Positions 9,019 through 17,981 of a DNA stretch of 64,000 nucleotides are shown piece by piece. The position numbers and the translations under genes were made by a program. The DNA is taken from the NCBI RefSeq assembly GCF_014640255.1, contig NZ_BMGP01000001.1:310001-374000 (forward strand). Direction: 5' to 3'. Each line of letters opens with the position of its first letter. The stretch's first letter is position 1. Source of the stretch: Subtercola lobariae. Its GTDB lineage: Bacteria > Actinomycetota > Actinomycetes > Actinomycetales > Microbacteriaceae. The notes beneath the pieces are model-generated. The model worked only from the letters and a program-made list of their open reading frames with translations. It made no database searches and was not told the origin of the DNA.

Positions 9019-11453
9019 CCGAACCCGGGCCTCCGGCCGCACCCCGCACCGGCGCGACCAGCATCCGCCGCTCGCTCTTCTTCTTTCCCGTTTCGGCCGT
9101 AGCGGTCGTCATCGTGATTCTCGGCGTCATTTCTGCCGCCCAGACCGCGGCCCAAGCCGCCGGAGCCCAAGCCGCCACCGCGGCCCAAGCCGCCGCCGCC
9201 GGAACCCAGCAGCCCAGCCACACCCCCACCGACTTTCTCTACCTCGCCGCCCTCTTCGTGAGCACCGCTCTCGTGACCGACTTCCGCCTGCCGGTGGGCC
9301 GTCTCTCGAGCCTGCCGTCAGTGAGCCCAGCTGTCGCCCTGCTCGCCACCGCGAACCTCAACGACCAGTTCTTCATCGCCCTCGCCATCTGGGTTCTCGG
9401 TTTCTTCTGCGGCGCCATCTTCAACTCGCGCGACATCATCGTCTCGGTGTACGCGACCGGCATCGCAAGCCTCGGCGCCGTCGGCTGGTGCCTCGTCATG
9501 ACGGCCACAGCCAGCTCGTCGGGCTCCATCGGAGTACTACCGCTGCTGATGCCGTTCGTCGCCACCGCCGTCTACCTCGCGGTGATACTCGCCGTGGAGT
9601 TCGCGAGGCAAGGCGGCCGCTGGGGCCCCGACGGCCGCCGCGGGGTGAGCGAACTGAGCCTCAGGCGTCTGCTGGGCATCCTCGTCGTCATCGCCGGCCT
9701 CGCCATCGCCATCTCGTTCACCTATGTCGGCGTCTACCCGTTGCTGCTCGAGGCCGATCAGAACCACCACGGCGCCGGAATTCTCATCGTGGTCGCCGGC
9801 GCCATTTTCGCCCTCGCCCGCGTTCGTCAGCTGCGCGGCATTCAGCGCCGCCTCAAGGGGCTCACCGACGCCGCCCTCACCCTGCCGTGGAACCAGGGCG
9901 ACGACCTCGGCGCCATTCTCAGTCAGCGCGTACAGACGGCCGTGAGCGCTGACGCCATCACCATCAGGCAAGCCGCTCCTGGCTCGAACGAGATCGGTTA
10001 CCCGGTTCGTCTGGCTCCGGATGCCGAGGCCTACGTCGTGGCGACCCGCGAGTTGAGCGGCATACCTTTCACGCGTGAAGACGAACGAGTGCTCGAAGCG
10101 CTCGCGCACTTGGCAACCGAGGCCGCTCGCGTCACCGAAGACATGGCAGACCTCACCCTGCGCGCGAACAGCGATTCGCTCACCGGCCTGCCGAACTACA
10201 ACTCGTTTCGCCGCGCTCTGGCCGACGCGAACGAGAACCGCCCGTACTCGGGCGCCATCGCGGTGCTCTTCATCGACCTCGACAGCTTCAAGCAGCTCAA
10301 CGACCGGCACGGCCACCACATCGGCGACGCCATGCTCGTCACGGTCGCTGATCGCCTGCGCGAAACCAGCCGCCCGCACGATGTGGTGGCCCGCATCGGC
10401 GGCGACGAGTTCGTGGTCATTCTGACCGCACTCAAGTCGCTTGCCGAGGCGAAGACCGTCGCCGAGCGCATCACCGAGAAAACGAGTGCCGCCTTCACCG
10501 TCGAAGGTGTCGATCTGCGCCCGTTGCTGAGCGTAGGTCTCGCCTACTCCGCGCACCGTGAAACCGATGCCGCGTCGTTGGTCGTCGACGCCGACCGCAG
10601 CATGCTCGCGGTGAAACGATCGCGCCACCAGGGCGGCCCTGCGGCCGAAAGCACCATCAACATCTCGCCGCATCGCTCGGCTCGCATCAACGACATCGTG
10701 GCCGAAGCCATCGACAACGAAATGCTCACTGTGGTGTTTCAGCCCATTGTCAACATGGCCGAGAACCGCATCTGGGCGTTCGAAGCGCTCGTGCGTCACA
10801 CTGACGCAGAACTCGGCGCCATTTCGCCGGGGGCAATCGTCGAGCGGGCGAAGAGCCTCGGCCGAATGGATGAACTCACCCGCCAAGTGATGGCCAAGGC
10901 CATGAGCGGTGCCCGCGCCATCCAGCTCATCGAACCGAGCATCGCCACTATCGCGGTGAACCTCGAGGTGGGGCAGATCACGGATGCTCATGTCGGCGCC
11001 TTCGCCAAAGAGATCGCCGCGCGCTACCCCGCCATCTCCCTGTGTCTGGAGCTGAACGAGCGCTCGCTTCGGCACGTCACCGACGACCTGCGCCTTCAGG
11101 CGCAAGCGCTGCGCGATCTCGGAATCATCATTGCGCTCGACGACTACGGGTCGGAGAACTCGTCGGTGGGGTCGCTCGTTCGCATTCCGATGGACATTCT
11201 GAAGCTCGACCGCAGCCTCATCGACGAACCTGGCGATCACCGTCAGCGCGAAGTCGTGAAGGCGCTACAGGGCTTCAGCGACGCCCTCGACTACCTCACC
11301 ATTGTCGAAGGCATCGAGAGCGCCGAGACCGCTGGGATTCTGCGGGCGCTCGGAGTTCGCAACGCCCAGGGCTTCTACTACGGCGTGCCCGCCACCTATG
11401 AGCAGGTCATCGCCAGGCTCAGCAAACACGGTACGGCGGCCGTCATCTCGTAG
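8952..11453 (+). CDS. Membrane-anchored GGDEF-EAL protein (c-di-GMP cyclase/phosphodiesterase)
   Basis: 833 residues. The N-terminal ~280 residues contain several hydrophobic segments forming a membrane sensor. A linker of about 100 residues leads to a GGDEF domain with an intact GGDEF signature (residues 483-487) and an inhibitory-site-like RPHD five residues upstream (474-477). A full EAL domain follows: EALVR at 611, NLEVGQI, ELNERSL, ALDDYGS, ILKLDRSLID, EGIESAE and QGFYYGVP. Both catalytic signatures look competent, so it could make and degrade c-di-GMP. The ATG has GGGGTGA 7 nt upstream. It lies 136 bp upstream of a glycan synthase operon whose GT2 enzyme carries a c-di-GMP-binding motif, which suggests local signalling. 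Confidence 0.92.
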   Translation: MAAAADQPGQRPATIQAPTQSLTEPGPPAAPRTGATSIRRSLFFFPVSAVAVVIVILGVISAAQTAAQAAGAQAATAAQAAAAGTQQPSHTPTDFLYLAALFVSTALVTDFRLPVGRLSSLPSVSPAVALLATANLNDQFFIALAIWVLGFFCGAIFNSRDIIVSVYATGIASLGAVGWCLVMTATASSSGSIGVLPLLMPFVATAVYLAVILAVEFARQGGRWGPDGRRGVSELSLRRLLGILVVIAGLAIAISFTYVGVYPLLLEADQNHHGAGILIVVAGAIFALARVRQLRGIQRRLKGLTDAALTLPWNQGDDLGAILSQRVQTAVSADAITIRQAAPGSNEIGYPVRLAPDAEAYVVATRELSGIPFTREDERVLEALAHLATEAARVTEDMADLTLRANSDSLTGLPNYNSFRRALADANENRPYSGAIAVLFIDLDSFKQLNDRHGHHIGDAMLVTVADRLRETSRPHDVVARIGGDEFVVILTALKSLAEAKTVAERITEKTSAAFTVEGVDLRPLLSVGLAYSAHRETDAASLVVDADRSMLAVKRSRHQGGPAAESTINISPHRSARINDIVAEAIDNEMLTVVFQPIVNMAENRIWAFEALVRHTDAELGAISPGAIVERAKSLGRMDELTRQVMAKAMSGARAIQLIEPSIATIAVNLEVGQITDAHVGAFAKEIAARYPAISLCLELNERSLRHVTDDLRLQAQALRDLGIIIALDDYGSENSSVGSLVRIPMDILKLDRSLIDEPGDHRQREVVKALQGFSDALDYLTIVEGIESAETAGILRALGVRNAQGFYYGVPATYEQVIARLSKHGTAAVIS

Positions 11454-11589
11454 TGGTTTACCCGCTAAGATTCGAGGGTAGGGGTGCCCGTTGGGGGGTA
11501 GAGATTCTCGTAGGCATCTTGACCGCCCTGCAGTGCAAACGTCGTGTCAACCAGCAACCGCGTTCAGGTGCCTTACCATCGGATAGTCC

Positions 11590-13743
11590 ATGAGAACCTC
11601 TTCGAAACCACCCCGTCGAACCTCTCTGCGACTTCTTTCTGTCGTCAGTGTCGCCGCAGTGACGCTGCTGGCACCGCTCGCCGCTGCAACGGCTGCGTCA
11701 GCGAGCACCACCGCTGCAGCATCCACCGCGCTCGCGTCGCCCGCAGTTTCGGCCCCCGCAGTTTCAGCTACCGACGCGCCGGGCACCCTCTCTTTTCCCG
11801 TCGAGACCACCGTTCCGGCTGGCACAGGCGCCGTCTTCGTGAACCTGCAGGTACCTGACGGCCTCACCCCCACCTCGCTCACCGGCGCCATCAAACCGGT
11901 CACTCCTGCGGCAACCAGCGGTTCGTCGGCCGTCGCCACACCGGGCGGCCAGTTGCTCGTCACCGTGAACGGCGCCGTGCTGCAGACGCTCGACCCCACC
12001 ATGCCCGGCACGCTGAACGTGCCATTGCAGGCGTCAGACGAGGTCAAGGGTGTCGTCACCATCGGGCTCACCTACGCCACGCTTTCGGGCAGTGACAACG
12101 CCGTTTGCACCGTTCCCTCGAACGCGAGCGTGTCGCTCACCGACGCGGTGATGAACGTCGACGGCGCCGCCGCAGCGCCGAGCACCGTGGCCGACTTCTT
12201 GTCGCCTTCAGTGAACGCGGTGTCGGTCGTGATTCCGGATGCTCCCTCCCAGGCCCTCGAGCAGGCCGGCCTTGCCACCATCGCATCACTCGCCCACGCC
12301 CTGCCGCAGAGCGACTCGCTCAGTCTCACCACCACAAGCGACACCGCGAACCGCACCACGGTCGCCCCCATTCGCGGCCGCATCATCGTGCTCGCACCCT
12401 CAACCGACTCCTCGGTCACCACCGCGACCACGGCGCTCTCTTCTGGCGACGGGGGGGTGCCCACCCTCACCATCACGGGCCCCGAAGCCACCCTCGCCCC
12501 TGCCGGCGCGGCACTCGGCTCCGACTACCTCGTCTTGGCGAACTCCGCCGACACCACCGGCCTCAGCCAGACCGGAACCAGCACTCCGGCCCTCACCCAG
12601 AACCTCTCCTACTTCGGTTCACCGAACCAGATCGCCCTCGCCGGCTTCGGGCAGTCGAGCTCGTTCACGAACATCAGTCAGGCCTCGTTCGGCGGCCCCG
12701 TCAGCTCAGCCACCGTGCACATCGTCGGCATGCACTCCGACATTCCCGACTCGGTCATCGCCACGGCGAACGTGTACTGGAACAACTTTCTGATCGGCTC
12801 GCAGGTGCTCGCCCACAGCACGCCCATCGACCTCACGCTGCCGGTTTCGGGCACCCTGCTCACCGCGGCCAACGGCCTGAAAATCGAGCTCAGCGCGGTG
12901 CCGGTAACGGGTAACTGCACCGGGCCCATCAACCAGATTCCTATCGAGCTGTTCGTCGACTCCCAAGCTTCGACGGTGTCGGGCGTGCGGGGTCAGACGC
13001 TGACCCCCGGGTTCCAGCGCTTTCCGCAGGTGCTCGGCAGCACGTTGCCGGTAGCCTTCGGCACGGGAGCCTCAGCCGCCACGGCCGTGGCGAGCGCGGG
13101 TGACATCGTGGCGTCGGTGCAGCGTAATTCGAGCATCCAACTCGCCGTCACCGTGGTTTCGCCGGGTTCGTTCATCAGCTCGTCGCAGTCGGGGTTGTTC
13201 GTCGGCGCCACGAGCAGCGATTCGAATGCCCTCGGGTCGCCCTTGCGGCTCGACAGCTTCAAGGCCATCGACTCGAATGCCGTGTCGTTCGGTGTCGGAA
13301 CCACCGAGCCCTACGCCGCACTGCAGTCGTTTCAGAGCGGCGGCCGTAACGTGCTGATGCTCGGCGGCTGGGCACCCGATTCGTCGAGCGACGCCGTGCA
13401 GGGGCTGCAGGTGCAGGCCGCGAGCTACACCACTTCGAACCCCGACGGCTGGTTCGGGCTGTCGGGCGACGTGCTCATTGCGCAGCCGAACCAGGGCGAT
13501 CCGGTGCTCATTTCGAGCAACGCCATCGTTCCGCAGACGGCCGTGACCGACGACTACCGCGGGTATGCCGTGTGGATTGCCGTCATCGCCATCATTCTGA
13601 TTCTCGCCGGCGTCGTCGGTGAGATCACGCGCCGCCGCCGCAAGGCCAAGCTGAAGAAGTACGTCGACGCGCAGATCGCCTCAGAAGGCGCGGAGCCAGC
13701 AGCAGACGGCGCCGAGGCCCCCGAGAGTTCCAAGCCGGAGTAG
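11590..13743 (+). CDS. BcsB-like exported glycan-synthase accessory protein
   Basis: 717 residues with a Sec signal peptide (SLRLLSVVSVAAVTLLAPLA...), a large extracytoplasmic region of repeated beta-rich modules and one C-terminal membrane helix (YAVWIAVIAIILILAGVVGE) followed by a basic anchor RRRRKAKLKK. This topology, with segments such as FLSPSVNAVSVVIPDAP and FQRFPQVLGSTLPVAFG, matches cellulose synthase subunit BcsB, which guides nascent glucan through the envelope. The call rests on architecture and on a GT2 synthase in the same operon. The next gene starts 3 nt downstream. It is a weak sequence match, so the polymer need not be cellulose. Confidence 0.72.
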   Translation: MRTSSKPPRRTSLRLLSVVSVAAVTLLAPLAAATAASASTTAAASTALASPAVSAPAVSATDAPGTLSFPVETTVPAGTGAVFVNLQVPDGLTPTSLTGAIKPVTPAATSGSSAVATPGGQLLVTVNGAVLQTLDPTMPGTLNVPLQASDEVKGVVTIGLTYATLSGSDNAVCTVPSNASVSLTDAVMNVDGAAAAPSTVADFLSPSVNAVSVVIPDAPSQALEQAGLATIASLAHALPQSDSLSLTTTSDTANRTTVAPIRGRIIVLAPSTDSSVTTATTALSSGDGGVPTLTITGPEATLAPAGAALGSDYLVLANSADTTGLSQTGTSTPALTQNLSYFGSPNQIALAGFGQSSSFTNISQASFGGPVSSATVHIVGMHSDIPDSVIATANVYWNNFLIGSQVLAHSTPIDLTLPVSGTLLTAANGLKIELSAVPVTGNCTGPINQIPIELFVDSQASTVSGVRGQTLTPGFQRFPQVLGSTLPVAFGTGASAATAVASAGDIVASVQRNSSIQLAVTVVSPGSFISSSQSGLFVGATSSDSNALGSPLRLDSFKAIDSNAVSFGVGTTEPYAALQSFQSGGRNVLMLGGWAPDSSSDAVQGLQVQAASYTTSNPDGWFGLSGDVLIAQPNQGDPVLISSNAIVPQTAVTDDYRGYAVWIAVIAIILILAGVVGEITRRRRKAKLKKYVDAQIASEGAEPAADGAEAPESSKPE

Positions 13744-13746
13744 ACC

Positions 13747-15561
13747 GTGGTCTCTCTGACGAAGCCCGAGTCGCCGGCCGAAGAGTGGCTGGACGATTCG
13801 CCGCGCTCAGGCCTCGTCACCGCTCCCGGTGCCACTCCGCCCGGCGCCGACCGAGTCACCGCCACCGCCCCGGCTGCCGCGTCACCCGCCCGCGTCGCCG
13901 CCACGGCCCCCGCGAAACCCCCCTCCCGCTTCGGCGAGTGGATGCTCGCCCGCTGGGTATCGCTCGGCGCCCCCGTAGCGGGCCGCCGTGTTCCTGGCAC
14001 CATGGTGGTGGCTTTCGCGGCGCTCGCCATCGGCATCGTCGCCGTCATCATCACCACCTCGAGCGGTCTGAACATCGCCTACGCCGACTCGCAGAGCCAC
14101 CTCACCATCTCGCGGCGCATCTTCGACAGCAAGGCGCCGGGCTTCACCCAGCTCGGCACCGTGTGGTTGCCGGTGCCGAGCCTCATTCTCGTTCCGTTCG
14201 TCACGAACCTCTGGCTCTGGTCGAGCGGGCTCGGCGCGGGGCTTCTCGGGTTGATCTGCCTGATGGGCACCGCCACGGGCGTGTACCGCATCGCGGCGCG
14301 CATCGGGCTCGGGCGGGCGGCGCGCATCGTGGGCGTGCTGCTGATCATCCTGAACCCCAGCATTCTGTACATGTACACGACGGCGCTCACCGAGCCGGTG
14401 CTGATCGTCTGCATGATGGGCTGTTTCGCGGGCCTGGCGCACTGGGTCACCAGCAAACGCAACCTGCAGGCCGGCGAGGTGATGGTGTTCTGCGGGCTGC
14501 CGGCCGCCGGCGCAACGCTCTCGCGCTACGAGGGCTGGGTGCTCGTGTTCGCCGGCACGCTTCTCGTGGCCTGGGTTGCCTGGCGACGCAAAAAAGCCTG
14601 GCGTTACTGCGTCAAGATGGGCCTCGCCTTCGCGGCGCTGCCGGGCGTTGCCATCGCGTGGTGGCTGGTCTACAACTTCACGGTCTACGGCAACCCGCTC
14701 GAGTTCGCCAACGGGCAGTACTCGGCCTCGAATCTGCAGAAGGCCACCGCCGATGCCGGTCTGCTCGCCTACACGCACAATGCCGGCCTGACCCTCTGGA
14801 CGTACGACTGGTCGGTACTCGAAACCGCGGGCCTCCTGACCGTGGTGATGGGCATTCTCGGCGCCATCGTGCTGGCCTACAAACGCGGGCTCTCGAACGA
14901 AGCCTTGGTCGTCTGGATCATGGGCGTCGCCTACGCGTTCTCGCTGCTCAGCCTGTTTCTCGGTCAGACGCACATGAACAACGACCACTCGCTGCCGCAG
15001 AACTGGTGGAACAGCAGGTACACCCTCGCGGTGATCCCGTGGCTCGCGACGCTTGCGGCGGTGCTCGTCGACGCCCTTCGGAAGACGAGGGTGTGGATGC
15101 CCGCGCTCGCGTTAGTCGGGCTGGCACTTCTGGTGCAAACGGCGTGGTGGGGCGCTGACCCGAGCCGATCATCCGTCATCGCCGAAGCCAACGGCTACGT
15201 GCAGCTCAAGGCGGCCAGCGGGGCGACCGCGGCTGCGGCCTATCTGCGCGACAACTACGACGGCGGCGATGTGCTGATGGACGAGTCTGCAGCCGGCAGC
15301 GCCCTGCTGCCCGAAATCGGCATTCCGCTGGTCGACTACTACAACCGCTCGACCGGCGACCTGTTCTACCAGGCCATCGCCGACCCGGCCACGCACGCGA
15401 AGTGGGTGTTCGTGTCGACGGCCGATGCGCCCGAACTCTCGCAGACGGGTGTCGCCGACCTGGTTTACGATGCCATCAAGAAAGATCCGTCGTTCACCAC
15501 GATGTACCGGGTCGTCTTCGAGCAGGGCTCCTACCGAATCTACGAGCGGATAGACAGTTGA
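13747..15561 (+). CDS. GT-C type polytopic membrane glycosyltransferase (GT39/ArnT-like)
   Basis: 604 residues: a ~85-residue Pro/Ala-rich cytoplasmic N-terminus, then about ten membrane helices and a ~110-residue C-terminal extracytoplasmic part. The first loop has IAYADSQSHLTISRRIF, placing an acidic residue where GT-C enzymes have their catalytic Asp; later loops carry SRYEGW and WWNSRYTLAVIPWLA. GT-C enzymes transfer sugars from polyprenyl phosphates outside the membrane. It sits between the BcsB-like gene (3-nt gap) and the GT2 synthase (TTGA overlap), so it probably decorates the polymer or supplies precursors. The start is a GTG. Confidence 0.7.
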   Translation: MVSLTKPESPAEEWLDDSPRSGLVTAPGATPPGADRVTATAPAAASPARVAATAPAKPPSRFGEWMLARWVSLGAPVAGRRVPGTMVVAFAALAIGIVAVIITTSSGLNIAYADSQSHLTISRRIFDSKAPGFTQLGTVWLPVPSLILVPFVTNLWLWSSGLGAGLLGLICLMGTATGVYRIAARIGLGRAARIVGVLLIILNPSILYMYTTALTEPVLIVCMMGCFAGLAHWVTSKRNLQAGEVMVFCGLPAAGATLSRYEGWVLVFAGTLLVAWVAWRRKKAWRYCVKMGLAFAALPGVAIAWWLVYNFTVYGNPLEFANGQYSASNLQKATADAGLLAYTHNAGLTLWTYDWSVLETAGLLTVVMGILGAIVLAYKRGLSNEALVVWIMGVAYAFSLLSLFLGQTHMNNDHSLPQNWWNSRYTLAVIPWLATLAAVLVDALRKTRVWMPALALVGLALLVQTAWWGADPSRSSVIAEANGYVQLKAASGATAAAAYLRDNYDGGDVLMDESAAGSALLPEIGIPLVDYYNRSTGDLFYQAIADPATHAKWVFVSTADAPELSQTGVADLVYDAIKKDPSFTTMYRVVFEQGSYRIYERIDS

Positions 15562-17612
15562 CCGACATCACGCCCGGCTCGCCGCCGTCGGTTCCGCCTA
15601 CCCGCGGCGCCGGCAATGCCTCGCCTGTTCTCGGGCTGCACGAACACCGCGGGTCTCATGCCAGCGGCGACATGGTCAACAACTCCGGGCGCATCGGCGA
15701 GATTCTGCTCGACGCCGGTCTCATCGACGAGCGCGAGCTGACGGATGCTCTCGAGCTGCAATCACGCGAGGGCGGCCTCATTGGGCGGCACCTCATTCTC
15801 TCGGGGGCAGTCACTCGCCGCGAAATGTACGACGCGCTCGCGACGCAGTGGAACGCGCCGCTCATCGACCTGCTCGCCGAACCGCCAGAGGCGGGCCTTC
15901 TCTCGGTGCTCCCGCCCGAGCAGCTCATCGAGGCCGGCTGGGTGCCGTGGAAGCGGTCGGGTACCGGCGCCATCATCGCCACCACGGTTCCGCCCACCCC
16001 AGAACTGTTGCTTTCGGCGCGCGAGCAGCTCGGGGTCAGCGACATCACCGTGCGAACCACCACCGACTGGGATCTCAACCAGGCCGTCGAGGCCGCTTGC
16101 CGCACCCAGCTTCTCTTCGGGGCATCGGATGCTCTGGCCACCGACTCGAGCGACGAATCAGCCAAGTCGGGGCTGAGGCGCTGGCAGCTCATCGTGCCGG
16201 GCGTCGTCGTGCTGCTGGTGATTATCGGCTGTGTGATGAGCCTCACGACCACTCTTGTCGTGGTGCTGGCGGGGGCGAACATCCTCTTCGCCATGAATAT
16301 CGTCTTCAAGGTGGTGGCTGCACTTCGGGCGCCGTTCAACAACCGCGACAAAGAGCGCTGGCTCGACGAGGTGGCGCTCGAGCGCGTGAAGCGGGGGCTG
16401 AAGCCGTTGCCGTCACGCATTCCCGACAACGAGCTGCCGATTTACACCATTCTCGTGCCGGCCTACAAAGAGGCGAACATCATCAGCAAACTGCTGACGA
16501 ACCTCGGCGCCATCGACTACCCGAAAGCCAAACTCGAGGTCATGGTGCTACTCGAGGCCGACGACGAAGAGACCATCGCGGCGGTTCGCACCATGCGGCC
16601 GCCGGAATACGTGCGCATGGTCATCGTGCCGCCCGGCGGCCCGCAGACGAAGCCGCGCGCCTGCAACTACGGGCTGTCATTCGCCCGCGGTGAGTTCGTG
16701 GTCATCTACGACGCCGAAGACCGGCCGAACCCGTCACAGCTGCGCGACACCGTCGCTGCGTTTCGGCAAGACGAGTTCGAGCGCCTGCACGTCGACCCGA
16801 ACCAGAAGAAGCTCGTCTGCCTGCAGGGCGCGCTCATTTACTTCAACGCCGACTACAACGTGCTGACCAGGCTTTTCGCCGTGGAGTACGCCGCGTGGTT
16901 CGACTCGATGCTGCCGGGCCTCGACCAGTCGCACCTGCCGATTCCGCTCGGGGGCACCTCGAACCACTTCGACACCAAGGTCTTGCGGCAGCTCGGCGCG
17001 TGGGATCCCTACAACGTCACCGAAGACGCCGACCTCGGCCTCCGTGTGGCCGCCCACGGCTACCGCGTCGGAGTCGTCAAGGCGTCGACCGCCGAAGAGG
17101 CCTGCGCCGAGGTGGGCGCGTGGATTCGCCAGCGCACCCGCTGGATCAAGGGCTACATCATGACGGGCGCGGTCAACACGAGGCACCCCGTGCGATGGTT
17201 TCGCGTGAACGGAGTTCTCGGGGCGCTCTCGCTCGTCGCGCTCATCCTCGGCACCCCCATCGCGTTCATGCTCTACCCGCTCGTGCTCGGTTTCACGGTG
17301 TTCACCTACATCGGGGTGCAGTTCATCGGCCTCAACCTGCCCGATTGGCTTATCGTGGGCGGCACGGTCAACATGCTCTTCTCCAACGGCGCCATCATCA
17401 TCATCTCGGGCATCGCGGCCTGGCGGCGGTACAACTGGCGCGTCGCCATGTTCGCCTGCCTGAACCCTGCGTACTGGATCCTCCACTCCATCGCGGCCTG
17501 GCGCGCCGCCTACCAAATCGTCTTCAGCCCCCACCACTGGGAGAAGACCCCCCACGGCCTCACCGAAGAGTACGAAGACTCCGCCTTCGAGGGCAACAGC
17601 GCCGCCGCCTGA
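15558..17612 (+). CDS. Cellulose-synthase-like GT2 glycosyltransferase with an N-terminal MshEN c-di-GMP-binding domain
   Basis: 684 residues from a TTG overlapping the previous stop (TTGA); ATG 15672 is an alternative. Residues 45-68 (RIGEILLDAGLIDERELTDA, then LELQ) and 74-97 (LIGRHLILSGAVTRREMYDA, then LATQ) are two 24-residue motifs separated by five residues. This is the spacing and pattern R(L/I)GxxLxxxGxxxxxxLxxxLxxQ of the MshEN c-di-GMP-binding domain. After two membrane helices comes a processive GT2 core: LLEADDEE, DAED (385-388), TED (488-490) and QRTRW (525-529), then further membrane helices. The enzyme probably polymerises a beta-glycan through its own membrane channel under c-di-GMP control. 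No PilZ domain is visible. Confidence 0.88.
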   Translation: MTDITPGSPPSVPPTRGAGNASPVLGLHEHRGSHASGDMVNNSGRIGEILLDAGLIDERELTDALELQSREGGLIGRHLILSGAVTRREMYDALATQWNAPLIDLLAEPPEAGLLSVLPPEQLIEAGWVPWKRSGTGAIIATTVPPTPELLLSAREQLGVSDITVRTTTDWDLNQAVEAACRTQLLFGASDALATDSSDESAKSGLRRWQLIVPGVVVLLVIIGCVMSLTTTLVVVLAGANILFAMNIVFKVVAALRAPFNNRDKERWLDEVALERVKRGLKPLPSRIPDNELPIYTILVPAYKEANIISKLLTNLGAIDYPKAKLEVMVLLEADDEETIAAVRTMRPPEYVRMVIVPPGGPQTKPRACNYGLSFARGEFVVIYDAEDRPNPSQLRDTVAAFRQDEFERLHVDPNQKKLVCLQGALIYFNADYNVLTRLFAVEYAAWFDSMLPGLDQSHLPIPLGGTSNHFDTKVLRQLGAWDPYNVTEDADLGLRVAAHGYRVGVVKASTAEEACAEVGAWIRQRTRWIKGYIMTGAVNTRHPVRWFRVNGVLGALSLVALILGTPIAFMLYPLVLGFTVFTYIGVQFIGLNLPDWLIVGGTVNMLFSNGAIIIISGIAAWRRYNWRVAMFACLNPAYWILHSIAAWRAAYQIVFSPHHWEKTPHGLTEEYEDSAFEGNSAAA

Positions 17613-17714
17613 CCCCGGCTCCGCCCCCGCCCCCTCCCCCGCCCCCTCCCCCCTCCCGCCCCGCGCCCCGCCCCCTCCCGCCCTCCCCGCATCTCGCGAC
17701 GTTCCCTCGCCCAC
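17613..17714. other. C-rich low-complexity spacer after the GT2 synthase
   Basis: A strongly strand-asymmetric stretch of CCCCGCCCCCTCCC-type sequence lies directly after the synthase stop, before the first inverted repeat. No coding character. C-rich, G-poor nascent RNA is a typical Rho-loading composition, so factor-dependent termination is plausible but inferred. Confidence 0.4.
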
Positions 17715-17762
17715 GTTGCGCAAAAGCACCTCCGCCGCGCCGGGGAGGTGCTTTTGCGCAAC
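17715..17762. repeat. Palindromic repeat element, copy 1 (perfect 19-bp arms)
   Basis: GTTGCGCAAAAGCACCTCC (17715-17733) and its exact reverse complement (17744-17762) flank a 10-nt loop. The same arm recurs at 17934-17981 and 19092-19139. It lies downstream of two convergent genes. There is no U-tract after the stem, so it resembles a REP-like or 3'-end stabilising element more than a classical terminator. Confidence 0.85.
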
Positions 17763-17933
17763 GCACGCTTCTCGCCGACGCAACTGACGCAACCGCTTGT
17801 GAGTATCTGGCCGCACGTCTCGCGACGCGCGATGCCCGCCCTCGCAGCCATCGCCAGCCCCTTCTGCGTCACAAGTCTCACCACTCGCAAAACCTCATCC
17901 CTTGACGTTCGGCAGCCATGCCAGCATTAACGC
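17763..17933. other. Spacer between palindrome copies 1 and 2
   Basis: 171 bp without a credible ORF. It contains motifs vaguely similar to the palindromes (TTCTGCGTCACAAG, CACTCGCAAAACC), which may be decayed copies. Confidence 0.3.
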
Positions 17934-17981
17934 GCTGCACAAAAGCACCTACAGGGCGGCCCGAAGGAGCTTTTGCGCAAC
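17934..17981. repeat. Palindromic repeat element, copy 2 (imperfect arms)
   Basis: GCTGCACAAAAGCACCT (17934-17950) pairs with AGGAGCTTTTGCGCAAC (17965-17981) at 14 of 17 positions. The TAG stop of the neighbouring minus-strand gene (17949-17951) falls at the base of the loop, so the element has moved into or formed at the very end of that coding sequence. Confidence 0.75.

Noticed and set aside
9537-11240. 567-codon minus-strand ORF antisense to the GGDEF-EAL gene
   Set aside because: It mirrors the codon structure of the plus-strand gene, is rich in His/Asp/Glu/Gly typical of high-GC antisense frames, and has no recognisable domain. Similar long shadows at 24329-25900 and 16734-17816 were dropped for the same reason.
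11454-11589. Possible c-di-GMP (GEMM) riboswitch in the leader of the BcsB-like gene
   Set aside because: The context made it worth checking, but the conserved GEMM core segments, the GNRA docking loop and the expected helices are not present in this 136-nt leader.
15402-15557. Upstream extension of the MshEN-GT2 gene to 15402
   Set aside because: It would lie inside the preceding GT-C gene in another frame and encodes Arg/Cys-rich shadow sequence. The TTGA overlap start at 15558 is more natural.
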